Below, piece after piece: positions 12,300 to 25,318 of a DNA stretch of 64,000 nucleotides; position 1 is the first letter of the stretch, and each line of letters begins with the position of its first letter. Under the pieces are notes generated by a model. The model searched no databases. It saw nothing but the letters and a program-made list of their open reading frames with translations, and was not told the DNA's origin. Position numbers and translations under genes: made by a program. The stretch comes from Tubiluchus corallicola. Its lineage: Eukaryota; Priapulida; Priapulimorpha; Priapulimorphida; Tubiluchidae. The stretch spans positions 319,501 through 383,500 of the forward strand of contig JAQGDQ010000028.1 in NCBI GenBank assembly GCA_030141605.1, written 5' to 3'.

Positions 12300-15200
12300 G
12301 ATGACAATTGATTAAGTTAGCTGCCGTTTAATCTTTTATATGACGAGTGACAGAAGACAAGCAGAAAGCACCTCAATTGGATCACTCCGTGTAATTAGGT
12401 TGACCTTGAGGAAAGTTGATTTCATTACTTGTTTCAGTTCGACCCATTATTATTTTGCGTTTTAAAATGGCGAGAGCGATTTTCGTCATTCGTTCGTTCG
12501 TTCGTTTATTCTGTGATCTCCACAACTCTTGTATTGGTCAGGATTTAATTTTCGATGCTGTAATTCGACTGGCTGCAAATGATGTTTTGAAATCAAAAAA
12601 TTTAAAATGTCATAGAGTAACTTGGTCACCTTTAGGCTTCCTCCTCCAATTTATGTTTGGCCATGTTAAAGAAAACACAAACTGTGAATGATGCGTATAG
12701 TACATGGCTATTCCTACATTGGGAAACTGAGTGTTTCAAGATTGTTTGGATTTGCTTCAAGGGCCTCTAGAAAATTACACAGACATTGTAACTCGTTAAC
12801 CTTCGAGGTTCTCCAACATCAAGTGAGTCCAAGGAAGAATGTTGGCTTTTAAAAGTTAAAAATGTTTTTGGTACAGTTTATTATATGTAGTAGTCTTATA
12901 TAGTGTAGTATATATATCGTATAGTATATACTATAGAGTATATACTATATAATAACTGCAGATCCAGAAGCTGTAATGTAAAAATCTGTTTGCTATAACG
13001 TCTTGACTCAAGGTGACTCAACAGCTAGACAATCCGTTTATCTGTTAAATTCCATATGAGTTGATTATATAAGTGCACGTCACACTGCTCATCTGGTAAA
13101 TCACCACTATAAGCAGTCACTTTTCCATTTCTTGGTACCTAGAGGTTTGCTTGACGTGTGTATTCTAAAATTGGAGAAAACTGCGTCATGCTTTAGCATT
13201 TTACATTCACTAGATTACCTGAATACCAAGAATACTGAAACTAGTTCTAAAACCTAATACATCGCCATGGTAATTACATCTTCGCCATCACAGTTAAGCC
13301 GTTGAAATTTCACTTATAATGTAATAATACAGCAGCACTTGTGAGTTGAAGTGCCACTTTCCATATTTTTCATTAATTTATTTAGAGTCAAAACTGTAGA
13401 TTAAATTGTTTTAGATTTATCGACCATGCAAAACGTCCTGAAATGTTAAAAGACTGTGTCGTGTGTCATGGTAACCTGCCTGTAAATGAGGCATCATTTA
13501 CAAAATTACGTGTACTGTAACTTCTATTTTTAATTTCTAAATAAAGATGATGCGTCGCCGTCACCTTCCTCATCGTCATCACCTCATCATCAACATTATC
13601 ATCATATCTGATAGTAACGAGTCAGTGAGGCTCAAAACACGATGTCGTTATTAAAGAATCTACATGTATGAGTTAATTATTTGCTATTGCAACTTAGCAG
13701 TATTCATTGTACAAACCTCTCAACTGATTTCATTTTCTATATGCATTTTCTGGTTGGATGCAACGCTAAATGCCGTTAGTTTTTTCCGCACTTACCCACG
13801 CAGCACTCGAAGGTAGATTGAAAGATGCTTATAAAGGTGTAATGTCCTAATAATGCTGTAATGAACTGTAAGAATTATTCAGATAACACTGAGCTCATTA
13901 TACACCATGAGATGCTATTAATAGATTCTTTCGCTGATCGAGCATTAATGTTTTAATGGTCCGATGATACTATTTTTTTATGTTATTTTCTTATGTTGTT
14001 AAGAATTACATATTTCTTAATTTCTAAAATAGTTCTGATACATAGTTTTATGTGGTATAGTAACTTAAATTAAGCGCCGTTGGCACTGTGACAAATATTA
14101 TCGCCCGCCGTATATTATTACACTCAGTGCTATGACGTCACGTAAGGAAGTGCAGTAGAGAACCAGCGTCCCCAGCAAGCAGAGCACTGTGAACAGAGCG
14201 CTTATTGCTGAGTAATATTATATCTATTAATAAAAACGTAAACGTTTATACAATATTCTTTATCTATTTGTATCAAATAAACTTATAAGAATCAGTCTTC
14301 AGTTTACAAACCTGCAAGCAACATAAATGTATAGTAATAAATACAGTATACAGAGCAGTATGATGTTACTGTACTATTATTTAAACTGTGTTTTTAAACT
14401 GTGTTTAGGTTTGCTGAATACTCCCGCCAATTAAATCATGCTGCTAGCCACTATTTTGGGTTAGATGCACAGTAAGTAAGGTAATAATTAATATTTTTCT
14501 AACTAAGTTTCATGAAAACTATATTTAGTCTAGGTTCGCAGTAAGACATTTCATCCCTACCAATTTAACGGAAACTCCCGATTCTAATGGTAATCTCCCT
14601 TTCTTCACATTTTGAAATATTTCTCCCGATTTTTTACAAATTACTTTAAGTTAAAAATCGCACAAAACGCGACCGCAGTTGTCATAGAACATCCTCGCCC
14701 GTCTATCCTGCTAGACATGGCGAAAAATAAAGTCTGGATAGCTACATGTAGAATAAAGGTACTTGACTGCACAAAACGTAAAGGCACATCGATGAGCAGT
14801 CAAACTGTAGACTATGAGAATATTTTTGACTTAAAAATTTAAAGCTTTTCTTCTCTGAAACCTCATTCGCACATTCGAAAAAGATGCCACAAAGGTTTTC
14901 CTAAGTGTCTAAAAATGAAGCGCTCTTTCAGTGGGTTAAGAAATGTTGTCTGAAAGGCATTCCTTCTTAATTTTCCGTTTTCTTTTACTTTTGAATCTCA
15001 CAAAGTGTCAGACAGTATACCCGGTCTGCACAGGCTCAAATACAATCACTCTTTGTCAGAAGCATTGTCTGAACGGGACATAGGGCAAAAGATAACTTGG
15101 TTGTGAGACATTTGTAAAGCAGAAATGATCAGAAAACAGAAAATTAACTGCAACAAGAAAGCAGCCCAGCGCGAAAAATCAGTGATATCATGCTAAAACT

Positions 15201-16440
15201 TTTACACGTTGTACCTCGTTACAAATATTTTTTTTCTATGAAATATAATGCTTTCAAGTTAGTGTGGACGAACCTATGATTTGAGCTTAACATTAAAAAA
15301 CGCTTTAGCGAGTACCCCAGTCTCTCCATTACCGGCGTACCGCTTGACTTTGCCCACGTGTAAATACAGCGAAAGTCACACATGCGCAGTACCGTTCCTT
15401 AGAGGACGTCACTTCCGTTTTTCCCCGATTTTTCGTTTTTCGCAAGATGTCTGTGCGGCACTAAATCTGAAGTGTTTCAATGCTAACCAAAACGAACCAC
15501 GCAAGTTTATAAAGAAATAAACCCGCTTTTTGTATCACAGTAGTCAGTAGTGAATTTTGACAGCAAGTGTCTATCCCGGTGTCAATGGACCTTTAATAGC
15601 TTGTGTTGTTGGCTTACATTCATAGTTTGCGGGACTGTGTTATTTTGTACTTGCTTATTTTCGTTTGTGGTTCTTGTAAAATCATTCTTGTTTGATTGAT
15701 AGCCTGTTGAGATTGTTTGTTTCGTCACTCGTTCATGCGTTTATTCTGATCACTCGTCCATTCTCTTGTTTACTCACTCGTTCAATTCTTCATCGCTTCA
15801 TTTATTCGGTATTGCATTCGTTTATAAGATTATCTCTTGCATCTCTTATTTGTTCGCAATGTGTAATGTGTCTACTAAATTTGTACATCGTGTGTTTTCA
15901 AATGATTCAAGATTATGACTTGTTTCTTTTTTATAGCTTTTACACATTAGATTTTAATTTGCAGTAAAAATTGTATGAGTTTTTCTTAACATTCTACACC
16001 TACTACTGTACTTTCGAAATCACGAATTTCGCTGTTATTTACGTACGCCTTTCAAGCTTATACAGTTTTTGTGAAAATTATTTTGTTATTAGCTTGTACT
16101 CTGTATACCTAACGTAATAGTTTTTAAATTTCTCTAAGCACTCGATAATGACAAGAGAACACTACAAAGCGTTATAAATAATTACTGTAAATAAAAGAAA
16201 TCGAAGATCATGTTTTACATCACTAATCACATGATTCGACGGCTTTTTTGGTTTGTCGAGTTAGCTTAGCCTCCTAGGGAGCGGTTAAGTTTTCTCTTTT
16301 CGATGGCGATCCGCTATTTTGTTTTCATATTCCTTATTAGCTTCGTTAGCTGCTACAGTATAAACCACAGTACCCCCAATATCTGTAATTAGCATCATTG
16401 GTGTGCATTCAATATTTGTTACTAGACTAATCGGCATCTG
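12300..16440. other. Gene-free stretch with minor simple repeats
   Basis: No supportable exon. Contains TTCG tetranucleotide repeats (12488-12509, degenerate again at 15712-15830), a self-complementary TATAGTATATACTATA (12914-12930 area) and a short TCATCA patch near 13577-13612. Confidence 0.5.
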
Positions 16441-16447
16441 AGTCGGG

Positions 16448-16545
16448 TATTGGCCATCGGGTGAGGGCGTGTTTAGCGACCGGAGTTAAGCAAGGCCAAG
16501 CCTAATCAGCAAATGGATGCATCAGCGTGTTGATCAGATTGAACG
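16448..16545 (+). repeat. 5S rRNA-derived sequence (SINE3-like or pseudogene)
   Basis: GGAGTTAAGCAAGGCC followed by GCCTAATCAG and TGGATGCATCAGC tracks, in order and spacing, the internal promoter region of animal 5S rRNA (box A, intermediate element and box C). An upstream TTGGCCAT matches the 5S start GGCCAT. Many differences show that it is not a functional 5S gene. A 5S-headed SINE or an old pseudogene are the alternatives. Confidence 0.45.
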
Positions 16546-17559
16546 CTTAGCTAGATACCAGTCCTGCCACAACCATCTACTTTAAAGCGGACCTGCTGCT
16601 AAGCGTTGCTTCGACATGGTAGAGAAATGAACCGTATTTAAAAAATGGAGGTCATTCTGGTTTTTCTATTCTAGGTTTACTATTTTAATTTCATTTTAAT
16701 TTCGAGTTTATTTTAGCTAGAAGCCATAGAACAAAAAAGAAGTCATTTATTACTAGTGTAGGTGCAAAATATTTACAGTCATTGATAATAAAACACACGT
16801 TATTGTGAAGAAGTTACCAAGATTTGGAACAATGCCCAAAATAAAAAGCGTCTTCGCACAATTTTGCTACCTATTTGTTGGACACATTTTACTTGGGTTT
16901 ACTGCTTCATTTTCCGTTTGCCACGTAGTCTGTACCCTATCATAAGATGTCAAATCTAACGGGGTTTTTATTTTTGTAAATGGCCATAAAATTTTATTTT
17001 TACTTGGGGCATTCTAGTTTTCTAAAAGTTGGCAAGTTACATAGTATTCTAGTTTATGAAGGTCGTGAGATCGAAAACTTCTAGGAAAATAGACTTTAAG
17101 ACTACAGAGTAATTTTCTAAACTTTATGAAATGGTAAGTCTCAAGAGAGTACTCACTTTATTTACAAGGAATTTACACGGAACACATTAAATCTCATATG
17201 CGCAATTTGCTGAATGCGGTTTAAAAATTATAATGTACTTGTTTTCAATAAATAATCAAGGCGATTTTAAGCCGAAAGAAGAAATTAAAGCCTTCCATTT
17301 GAAAGAATTAACGAGCCGAGTTGCAATTTAATGTTTTTCGTGAATATGAAACGTTTGTGGAAGTTTTTTTGGAGATAATGTCCAGGTTGTTAGTCTTGTT
17401 TCAAGACTAAGAAACTACATGGCGGAAATGATGTGGCTTGCACACGTTAGGGTTGAGTTTACTGGTTACGTTTTCGTTTTTCTCAGGACTCGTTTTAACA
17501 TATCCTTTAAACCAGGTTTTCGTCTTGGATGTATAATCGACTTAAGACCCATTTAGTCA

Positions 17560-17602
17560 TCGCAGTCGCGGGTTCGACTCTCGCGGCTACCAGCTACACG
17601 GC
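17560..17602 (+). repeat. tRNA T-arm-like fragment
   Basis: GCGGGTTCGACTCTCGC forms a 5-bp stem (one G-T pair) around the canonical 7-base loop TTCGACT and is followed by GGCTACCA. Just upstream, GACTTAAGAC resembles a Leu(UAA) anticodon loop. No acceptor or D-arm can be paired, so this is at most the 3' half of a tRNA pseudogene or SINE. Confidence 0.25.
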
Positions 17603-17720
17603 ATTGCGTATTTATGCCATTATCGATTTGCCACGGCTGGGTAAATTTAGAAGATAGACTTGCGAATTTAGACTTACGTAAAAAATTCGTAAAGTTGTAA
17701 AATACTAAGTTACAAGCCAT

Positions 17721-18025
17721 GTTCACACATATGCGGCAATGTGCAGCTCGTGTCAAAATATTAAATTGCAGTATAACGTGTAAGCTGTGTTCACACGGAC
17801 ATCCAGCAACGGCACTTTGAAAACGTTCATGTTGTGACACTGTTAAATTTTAGGTTTGCTTACGTTCACACATTGGCGTACAGCCGGCAACGGCAATGTG
17901 TAGCTTATGTTGTCAAAATAACAGGCTATATTCACGCACACTTGGTACCCGGTAACAGATTTGTGCAGCTCATGTTGTGGAATTTTTGCATTATAGGATG
18001 TACTAGTCACACGTACAGCTGACAA
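17721..18025 (+). repeat. Degenerate ~70-bp tandem repeat, about 4-5 units
   Basis: Units begin at GTTCACAC (17721, 17789, 17865), ATTCACGC (17930) and AGTCACAC (about 18003). Most contain a variant of CCGGCAACGGCAATGTG and of GCTCATGTTGTCAAAAT. Spacing is 65-76 bp. The short frames across the array are by-products of the repeat. Confidence 0.65.
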
Positions 18026-19339
18026 GCTAAGGTAAGAAATTTCGAGTATACACGTCTTCAAGATAATAAGTAAGTATAACGCCGAAAAAAGTTTTTTCGT
18101 CTTTGAAGGGGAGGGTAGTATTTCTATTCTCGCACTAAGTCTTTGCTTACTTAATCAATTTTCGTTCTTCAAAATTTGAAATACGTTAAATCTATGATTT
18201 GTAAATTTTTGCATTCGACCGTCCAACCGATCATTAGCCATCGTCAGCGATGTTAGTTCCTGAAATTTTATTATTGTATTCATTTATTTCTACTACTACT
18301 ACTAATATATATGAATCATGCACATTTCGCAGACTTTAATTTAATTACCTTAACATCCATTACATTTACCATCCTATTTCGTCGGGTTTCTAATCAAATT
18401 TAGAAATTTGTCAAAGTCGAAATGTCCTTTCTCTGCAACTAATGTTAATTAAATTGACTCGCCCCTACATGCTACTGTTTTCTGCGTTTCATAAATTAGA
18501 CGAGAGTAAAAATTGTTGAAGAGGGAAACAAACACAGACTAAGGTGTGGCTAAGGAAATATAGAATGGGTAGATTACACTGGGTGTAAAGAAATTTCCGC
18601 AGAGGGAAGACGAGGCAGAGATGAGAAACAGAGATACTGATTAAACTCAAATGACATCGACACCACTCACAAACAACAAAAAGAGACAAACAACTGCAAA
18701 TCACACAATCTACAACGGCACACACATACAAAATTACTTCCAAAGGAAAAAGGTCATCAGAAATGAATTGATTGCACGCTTAAAGAAACGCAAGCTTCAT
18801 TTAACTTCTGTGACCTTTGCGTAAGTGGTACGGCGTACGCATTTAAACCAGTTCTAGTAATTTCTGAGGTAACAATTTTGGCTCCGCCTGTTGATTATTA
18901 ATTATATATTAAATTATAAATTCTTTGGAAGAATAAGTAATCAAGTAAAGACAGAAACCTAAAGCAAAAGGACGTAATAGACCTATATCTTAGCGTGGAA
19001 TGTAGCAGCGAATTGCAATGGATGGGGCGCATTTAGGAGCATTAATTCCCTGTGCCCCATCCCCCTCTTTGCAACGCTATTTAGCTGCTCTTAGTTGCAA
19101 ATAACAAAAAGCGATTTCCCTATTGGAGGGCCGGAAGCCTCAACACCTTTTAGTTCACCAAATGCTATTAGGGAGATAAAATATACAGGTACATAACGAA
19201 GCTCGTATTTTTTTGTCTTGTGGCGTGTTCAGACTAGAGAGCTTTCTCTCGCAAGTTCTCAGTTGAGAGTAAACTCGCTGGACTAAATTTTGTTTTTCTT
19301 TTCTGATTCGCTAATTTGGAAAAGCCAATGTTCTCATTG

Positions 19340-19505
19340 TCATGGTTTATCGGTTGATTCGTTGGTTGGTAAGTTAGTCGGCTGGCTAGTTTCAATCACT
19401 GGTTTCGGGTTGGTGAATGGCTGGCTGGTTAGGTGGGTTGATTGTTGATTGGTTGGTTGGCTGACTGGCGTACTAACTGACTGGTTGGTTTTAGCCTTTT
19501 AACCA
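19340..19505 (+). repeat. Degenerate TGGT/TGGC tetranucleotide tract
   Basis: Dense GGTTGGTTGG, GGCTGGCTGG and GACTGG words, interrupted by short unique pieces. An old microsatellite. Confidence 0.7.
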
Positions 19506-19858
19506 GCCGGTTGAATGTTTATTGTTGATTAACTCATTCATTCAACTTTCTGTCTTTTCTCCGTTCTTTTCTTTTTTCCTCATCTGGGCATTGGTTTCTT
19601 CATTTATTATTAATGATTCTCTAAGCATATCTCTGATGCGACATGTGTAAAGGGGGCACGCATTTCGCTCATGTCTCGGATATTATTCGTTTTAACCCTT
19701 CTTCCACACAAGAAGCACAATATGAAAAATTTCTGAGCAGCAACTACGCGGGAATACGAAGATACGAAGAATAACTTTTATAGATTTTCAAGCGGTTGCT
19801 GTGCGCAGATTCAGCGTGTTCACACGCACACTCCATTTACCTGGCTTCAATTTATCTG

Positions 19859-20087
19859 ATTTGTCATGTCTTAGCAGTAACAAATGTAGATGATGATAAT
19901 GCACATCTGTGTAGATACGTGTGAGTTATAATGTGCAGAATAAGAAGAACTATGCGGTTTCGTTCATTGCACAAAAAGCCTCAGATTTGTCATGTCTTAG
20001 CAGCAATAAACGTAGATGATAATGTGTGTGCATTTTAATGTGCAGAGTAAGAATTGTGTACTTTCGTGCGTTGCACAAAACGCCTCT
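19859..20087 (+). repeat. Direct tandem duplication, 125-bp period
   Basis: ATTTGTCATGTCTTAGCAG occurs at 19859 and 19984. Each copy continues with AGATGATAAT, then ATGTGCAGA, then a variant of TTTCGTKCRTTGCACAAAA and GCCTC. The second copy is about 20 bp shorter through small deletions. Confidence 0.8.
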
Positions 20088-20504
20088 TCCAACAATAACA
20101 AAAAAATCTCAACAAAATTAAGCTCTATGTTTTTCAATAAACGGAGCTTTTGTTGACGGAGAGAAGACTTTCATGTGCGGAAATTATCAGCTGAAGCTAG
20201 CAGAGCTTCAAAGTGGCTTCTTGTTAACGGTAAAGGTGAAAACTCTTCAAACGAATTGAGAAAATGCGCTTTTCATGGCGAGAAAAATGGCTATGGTTTA
20301 CAATTGACAACTGACAAACAACGCAAACTAGTAATTTAGCTAATTAAGTGAAACAATAAACGGCAGTTCTCGGGTCAGGAATGTCAATTACATTGCATTG
20401 AATTATTGGAGTTTCTACTTCATTGTGCAACCTGTTGTGAAATGGTACGGTATTTTGCGAAATTTTTATTTTAAAATAATTACGTGAATGAACCCGTTAT
20501 TTTT

Positions 20505-20795
20505 TGCTGACTTCCTCCTCACCTTTTGTTCCTCTTTCCTTCTCTTTCTGCCTTCATCTTTCTTCTATCCCTCTTCTTTGCACTCTTCCTCATCCTCTCC
20601 CTCTTTATTGCCATCATTGTTGCCTTTGCTGTTGTCGTCGTTGTGGTTGTTGTTGTTGTCGTCGTCGTGGTTGTTGTTGTTGTCGTCGTCGTCATCATCA
20701 TCATCATCATCGTCGCCTTATTTTTATTATTATTCGTCTTCCCCCTTTTCTCCCTTTCCTCTCTTCTTCTGTTTTTCTCTTCCTCATTTGTGAGG
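20505..20795 (+). repeat. Pyrimidine-rich tract with GTT/GTC/ATC trinucleotide core
   Basis: C/T-rich flanks (20511-20610 and 20735-20790) surround a trinucleotide block at about 20623-20716 that alternates GTT and GTC and ends in six ATC units. All six frames across it are long because of the repeat; no protein is implied. Confidence 0.85.
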
Positions 20796-21503
20796 CAATC
20801 CTCGTGCCTTGTACTATCACCTTCCATTCCTTCTTTTCTAGTGACAGCAAGAATTTATTACCCTCCAAGATTTCTCTTTCCGTAGAAAAGAGTTTTTATG
20901 GGGAACCGGCAGTGATAGTAACATATCAGTCCAACTAACATTTAAAATAATTTTGAAGTACATGTAATTCCAAAATGCATGCTGCAGTTTCAGTATTTCT
21001 TTCTTTGTAACTTTATTTGATGCAATAACGTGTGTACTAAAAACAAACTTTAACCTGTGGCTATAACAGCCCAATTGAAAAAGTCTAGTCAAATCCTATG
21101 TAAATTGATCTAGTCTCATCTAATCTAATGTCTATGAATCCTATGGAATCTAGTTTTATACTTTATTAAATAAACTCATTTTCCGATATTAACAAGGAAA
21201 CGTTCTTATTAATACCAGCATAACGTGAGCCCAAAACGCAGCTGAGACCTGAGCCTATTTTAATCACAATTATAACATATACGCTTAACTAACAGCGCTG
21301 TAAACAGTGGCTTATGGTAGAATATTCTCTATAGCTCATTCCTTTGTAATTACCGCTCTGTTTATTATACATCGTGTACCGAACAAGAAATCATTATACA
21401 AAACTCATTATGGTTATGGATACTGTTTACATCCAGTTAGATTTGCAGTGCCTTTAGTCAGTTTCCTAATGCTGTGCATTAATGCTTGTATAACCTCTTA
21501 TTT

Positions 21504-22140
21504 GGTCACATGCATCCGTCCTCAACGAGAGAAGTAGTTGTGGGAAGCATGGCAGGTGAAAAAACTAGGATTGAATTAACACTCGTTTTGATCATGTGTC
21601 TCCGCCCTAAGTGGAGAAATAGTTGTGGGCTGTATGACATGTGAAAAAGTAGGGTTGCCTTAAGACTTGCTTTGATCACGTGCGTCCGCCCTCAGCGAGA
21701 GAAATTACCCTGGGCAGCATGAAAGATGAAAAATAGGGCTGAATTAAGACTATCTTTGATCATGTGCGTCAGCCCTCAGTGAGAGAAATTACCCTGGGCA
21801 GTAAGAAAGATGAAAAATAGGGCTGAATTAAGATTTGCTTTGATCATGTGGGTCCGCCTTCGGCGAGAGAAACTTCCCTGGGCAGTATGAAAGATAAAAA
21901 AATAGGGTTGAATTAACACTTACCTTTTGGCACTGCATTGGCCCTCAGCGAGAGAAAAAATCCTGAGCAGTATGAAAGATGAAAAAGTAGGGTTGTATTA
22001 AGACTTGCTTTGATCACATGCGTCCACCCTCAGCGAGAAAGATAATTCTGGGAGTGTGAATAAAAAACTAGGGCTGAATTAAGACTTGCTTTGATCTCCT
22101 GCGTTCGCCCTCAGCGCAAGAAATTATCGTGAGTAGATGA
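21504..22140 (+). repeat. ~84-bp minisatellite, about 7.5 units
   Basis: Units start with a GATCATGTGCGTCCGCCCTC-like word at 21504, 21590, 21674, 21758, 21842, 21929, 22012 and 22093, giving spacings of 81-87 bp. Each continues with AGCGAGAGAAATTACCCTGG, GCAG and a variant of GATGAAAAATAGGGCTGAAT. The units at 21674-21842 are most alike; the edge units are more diverged, as expected of an array growing from the middle. Although 84 is a multiple of 3, the frame I read through carries a stop in each unit, so it looks non-coding. Confidence 0.92.
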
Positions 22141-22654
22141 CACCGCTAGAAGCCGGTTTCATCCGCGAAACAACTGAGTAGACTTGGTATTGCCTACTTC
22201 TGTCACTAAGGGTTTACCGTAAACATATATGATTTCAATAATTGCGTTTTTGTTCGACCATTTGAACAACTTTCAATATCTTCAACTTTAAAACTTTTGC
22301 CAGTTTTTCCTTTGTTGCTGACTTGCGTTTCAGAACCACCGTTCTCTTACAAGACAATCATAAAGTTTGGAAAATATTAATAAGCAACTCTTTACCAAAT
22401 AAACAAGATATTAACAGTTAAGTCATCTGCCACTAATCAGGTAATCTGACTTTCTACAGCTACAAATCCATCATCATCACTTGCCCTTCAGACCTTTGAC
22501 TCTTGTTTCAGCAAATGCGTATTGAGCAAAAAGCATCCACTTAATTCAGTTTGCACATAGTTAAAATTTTCTATCGTTTTACTTTTAAGCACTTATTACA
22601 TGCTTCTGGAACGTATGAGTACTAGATTGTGTGGAATTTTTTACGCACTTCGGG

Positions 22655-22925
22655 ACGCTGCAAGCTAGAATCCACCTGATAAAGGCAAGACCTGTACAAC
22701 CAGATGTTTGTGGCGTGACTGGAGCTTGGTTCACTATCAAGGATAACCCCCTAAGATGAGCTGCTGAACCAGCATAATTTCAGCCAGAATGAGATGCATA
22801 TACATGCACCCGCTACCATGTAAACAGCTAAGGTGCACAAATGATACACCTAGAGCGAGTATCGAACCTAGGTGCACACCTTTCACATAAAGTGCGTTTA
22901 TGCACTCGGCAGGTAATCGATAAAT
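22655..22925 (-). repeat. SINE-like element (family copy 1)
   Basis: The - strand of 22840-22920 contains a tRNA-like head: A-box-like TGCCGAGTGCATAAACGC and B-box GGTTCGATACTC within CCTAGGTTCGATACTCGCTC. The far end (22664-22750) shares CTGCAAGCTAGAATC and a TATCAA...CTAAG...CTGAACCAGC block with 45295-45405. That gives a head and a tail shared with other copies in the window. The exact ends and target duplication are not clear. Confidence 0.55.
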
Positions 22926-22929
22926 CATG

Positions 22930-25310
22930 GCAGTCAATGAGTGGATGGGTCATCACCAGTTTCATAATACATGTACCCTCAAAATTCCATCATTCGTCAT
23001 ATTGCTTCTGGTCGCTTACCTCGTAAAAGGATGATGTATTGAACGTATCTGAGAGGTCCTCTCTTAAAGTTAGTCTGCATAATGACACAGATTTCGCTCT
23101 CGTTACAATCGTCAACATTAACTACACCCTACTAATTAGTGTTGGATTTCAGTTTGCAGAATACCAAATAGTCTAAAAAAGAAAAAAATGTTCGTGGTCT
23201 CACAGACTCGCACATTTCGCGTGCGTGTATACATGAGAATAGTTTCCATGAATGCTGTCGCCACATGCAAATCAATATGCGCTTAATTAAATGATTATAG
23301 AGGTAGGCTATAGACGTTCCTTTAAGGTTTTTGATTAAGGAAAACACGCATCCAATTAACCATTATAAAAACAGGTACAAAGTTGAGTTACAACGTTGAT
23401 GCGTACACAAGATTTTATTTTCTTGATATTTTACCTTGTGCCTCATGTAAACACGCAGATTAAATTACATCGCGTTCCTGTAGTTTGAAGTGGGTGAACA
23501 GACGGCCTGGGAAATTAAACTGCAAGAAGTTTGAAAAGTCATTTGATATTTTCTGCTCAAAATTGGTGTCCATTATCGCTAAATCTTACAGATCCTTAAC
23601 TTTCGCCTTCACCAAAACATGTGTTCACACCTAGCACCTATCATCTTCCACTGGTTCACACACAACGTGGAAGTAACAGTAATATGTGTGAACTTCGTCA
23701 ACTTACCTGAGTCAAAATGCACACTACCTTCAATTTCTTGAATGTAGCGAAGTTTCAAGAACTAGCATAAAAGAAATTGTAAAAAACGTGGCGTATGAAC
23801 AAAAAGCAGTTCATCTTCAAAGAGAAGATGCTAGGACGTAGTCTATTCTAGAAACACTTAAATCAGGAAAGCAACTATTAGAATTTAATGTTTTAATAGG
23901 TAAAATCAATCCGTTATATTATTCATTTTTCCCATTTACTCACAGTCCAACTTTTAGGACTTTATAATTATACCACCGTTTGTACTAATATGGTGGCCCA
24001 TGTACTGTATAGATCTCGAGTTGCCGATGTCTGTAAATTGTCATTCTGTAGAATTTCCCATGTAATAACTACTGATTGCTTTCTGCACACGACTGAAACA
24101 AATTTACTTCCCAAAGACACACCACTGGACAAAATTAATCCATTCTGCATAAACGAAGGCAGCCCAAAGAAAGTGGGTGAAACTTTTGTTACTTATTAGT
24201 AGAATAATCATTCGTGCATGCTATTAGAAGCTACGTGAGTTCTGCGACAACTGGTATTCTTAATTAGTCTAATAATCTCTCTTACGATACACGCTGCTGT
24301 ATATAGCATCTGTCGTTCTATGCTTCACTGCTTTATCATCAAAACCTGGCCAGTTTTATATAAAACGCTTCCATGGGCTTCTCAGAATAATTATAAGCAG
24401 TGCGTTTTCTTAATTGCCGTGGGTCATCATTAGTCAACACAGTACGCGTATTGATCTAACTCAGTTTATATGAACAAGTTTGCAGTCACAGCTGGGTTAA
24501 ATAAGTAGTTACTACAGACTCAAATTGATGTGACTATCCATAAAATCGTGATAATAGCATAAAATACCTTATTGATTAAGCTGCTGTAGTTAAAATTGTA
24601 AGAGTAAACAGTGATATAATACAGCAATATATGTGCTTCGTATTTATCTTATCTATTCTGATTTACGCGTGATTTATACAGTACTTGTCCGGCGCATTTA
24701 CATTGATCACAGTAGGTTTCTTTAGATAGACGGATTCCTGATATTTTATTTTAATAAAACCCAATTGAAGAGAGGTTAACAATTTATTTTCTAATATTGT
24801 GTTAGTATAATAGTTGTTATTTGGGGGTTTTGTAATACAGTTTAAAATAATGGATGTAATGTTTGAACCGCGCTGTCAAATTTGGACTAACCTATACGTA
24901 ATGTGCCGATAGCTCAGCAAAAATATGTAACACTGGAAAACTGTAATTGAAACTTGTCTAGCTTGCCTTAGACTGATTTACTTATTTTATCTGGCTGATG
25001 CTACACAACGAACATTTGAAATGTTTTTAGACCTAATACTTCCTTTTGCCTGGCCTTTTGTTATATTTGGAAACTCCCTCTCTCTCTAGGAGTTATTACT
25101 CTTTCGTACATTGAAAAACGTTTGGGGATTACGTTTACCTGACTGACACTTTTCTGTTACATAAAAGCCTTGTAATTTTCAAAAGCCAAACCGAAATTTC
25201 GCTAATTCAGCTTATTCGAAAGCCGTGTGTGTCTTTCAAAAACTCTGCGTGTCTTGTTTCCATGTTATTGATTCTTGTTTTTCAACAAAATGTTGAATGT
25301 GCCATATAGC
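22930..25310. other. Gene-free stretch
   Basis: No recognisable exon, RNA or repeat. A short open frame at 23990-24199 has no similarity I recognise and no clear splice context. Confidence 0.45.
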
Positions 25311-25318
25311 GAAAATTA

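Noticed and set aside
20488-20938. Several long overlapping frames on both strands
   Set aside because: They are caused by the GTT/GTC/ATC microsatellite and pyrimidine-rich flanks; the products are runs of Val, Cys/Arg, Ser/Leu or Thr.
21504-22140. Possible CRISPR array
   Set aside because: The whole ~84-bp unit repeats without unique spacers, and the context is an animal genome.
23990-24199. 69-residue + strand frame
   Set aside because: Balanced composition caught my eye, but there is no known motif or supporting exon structure.
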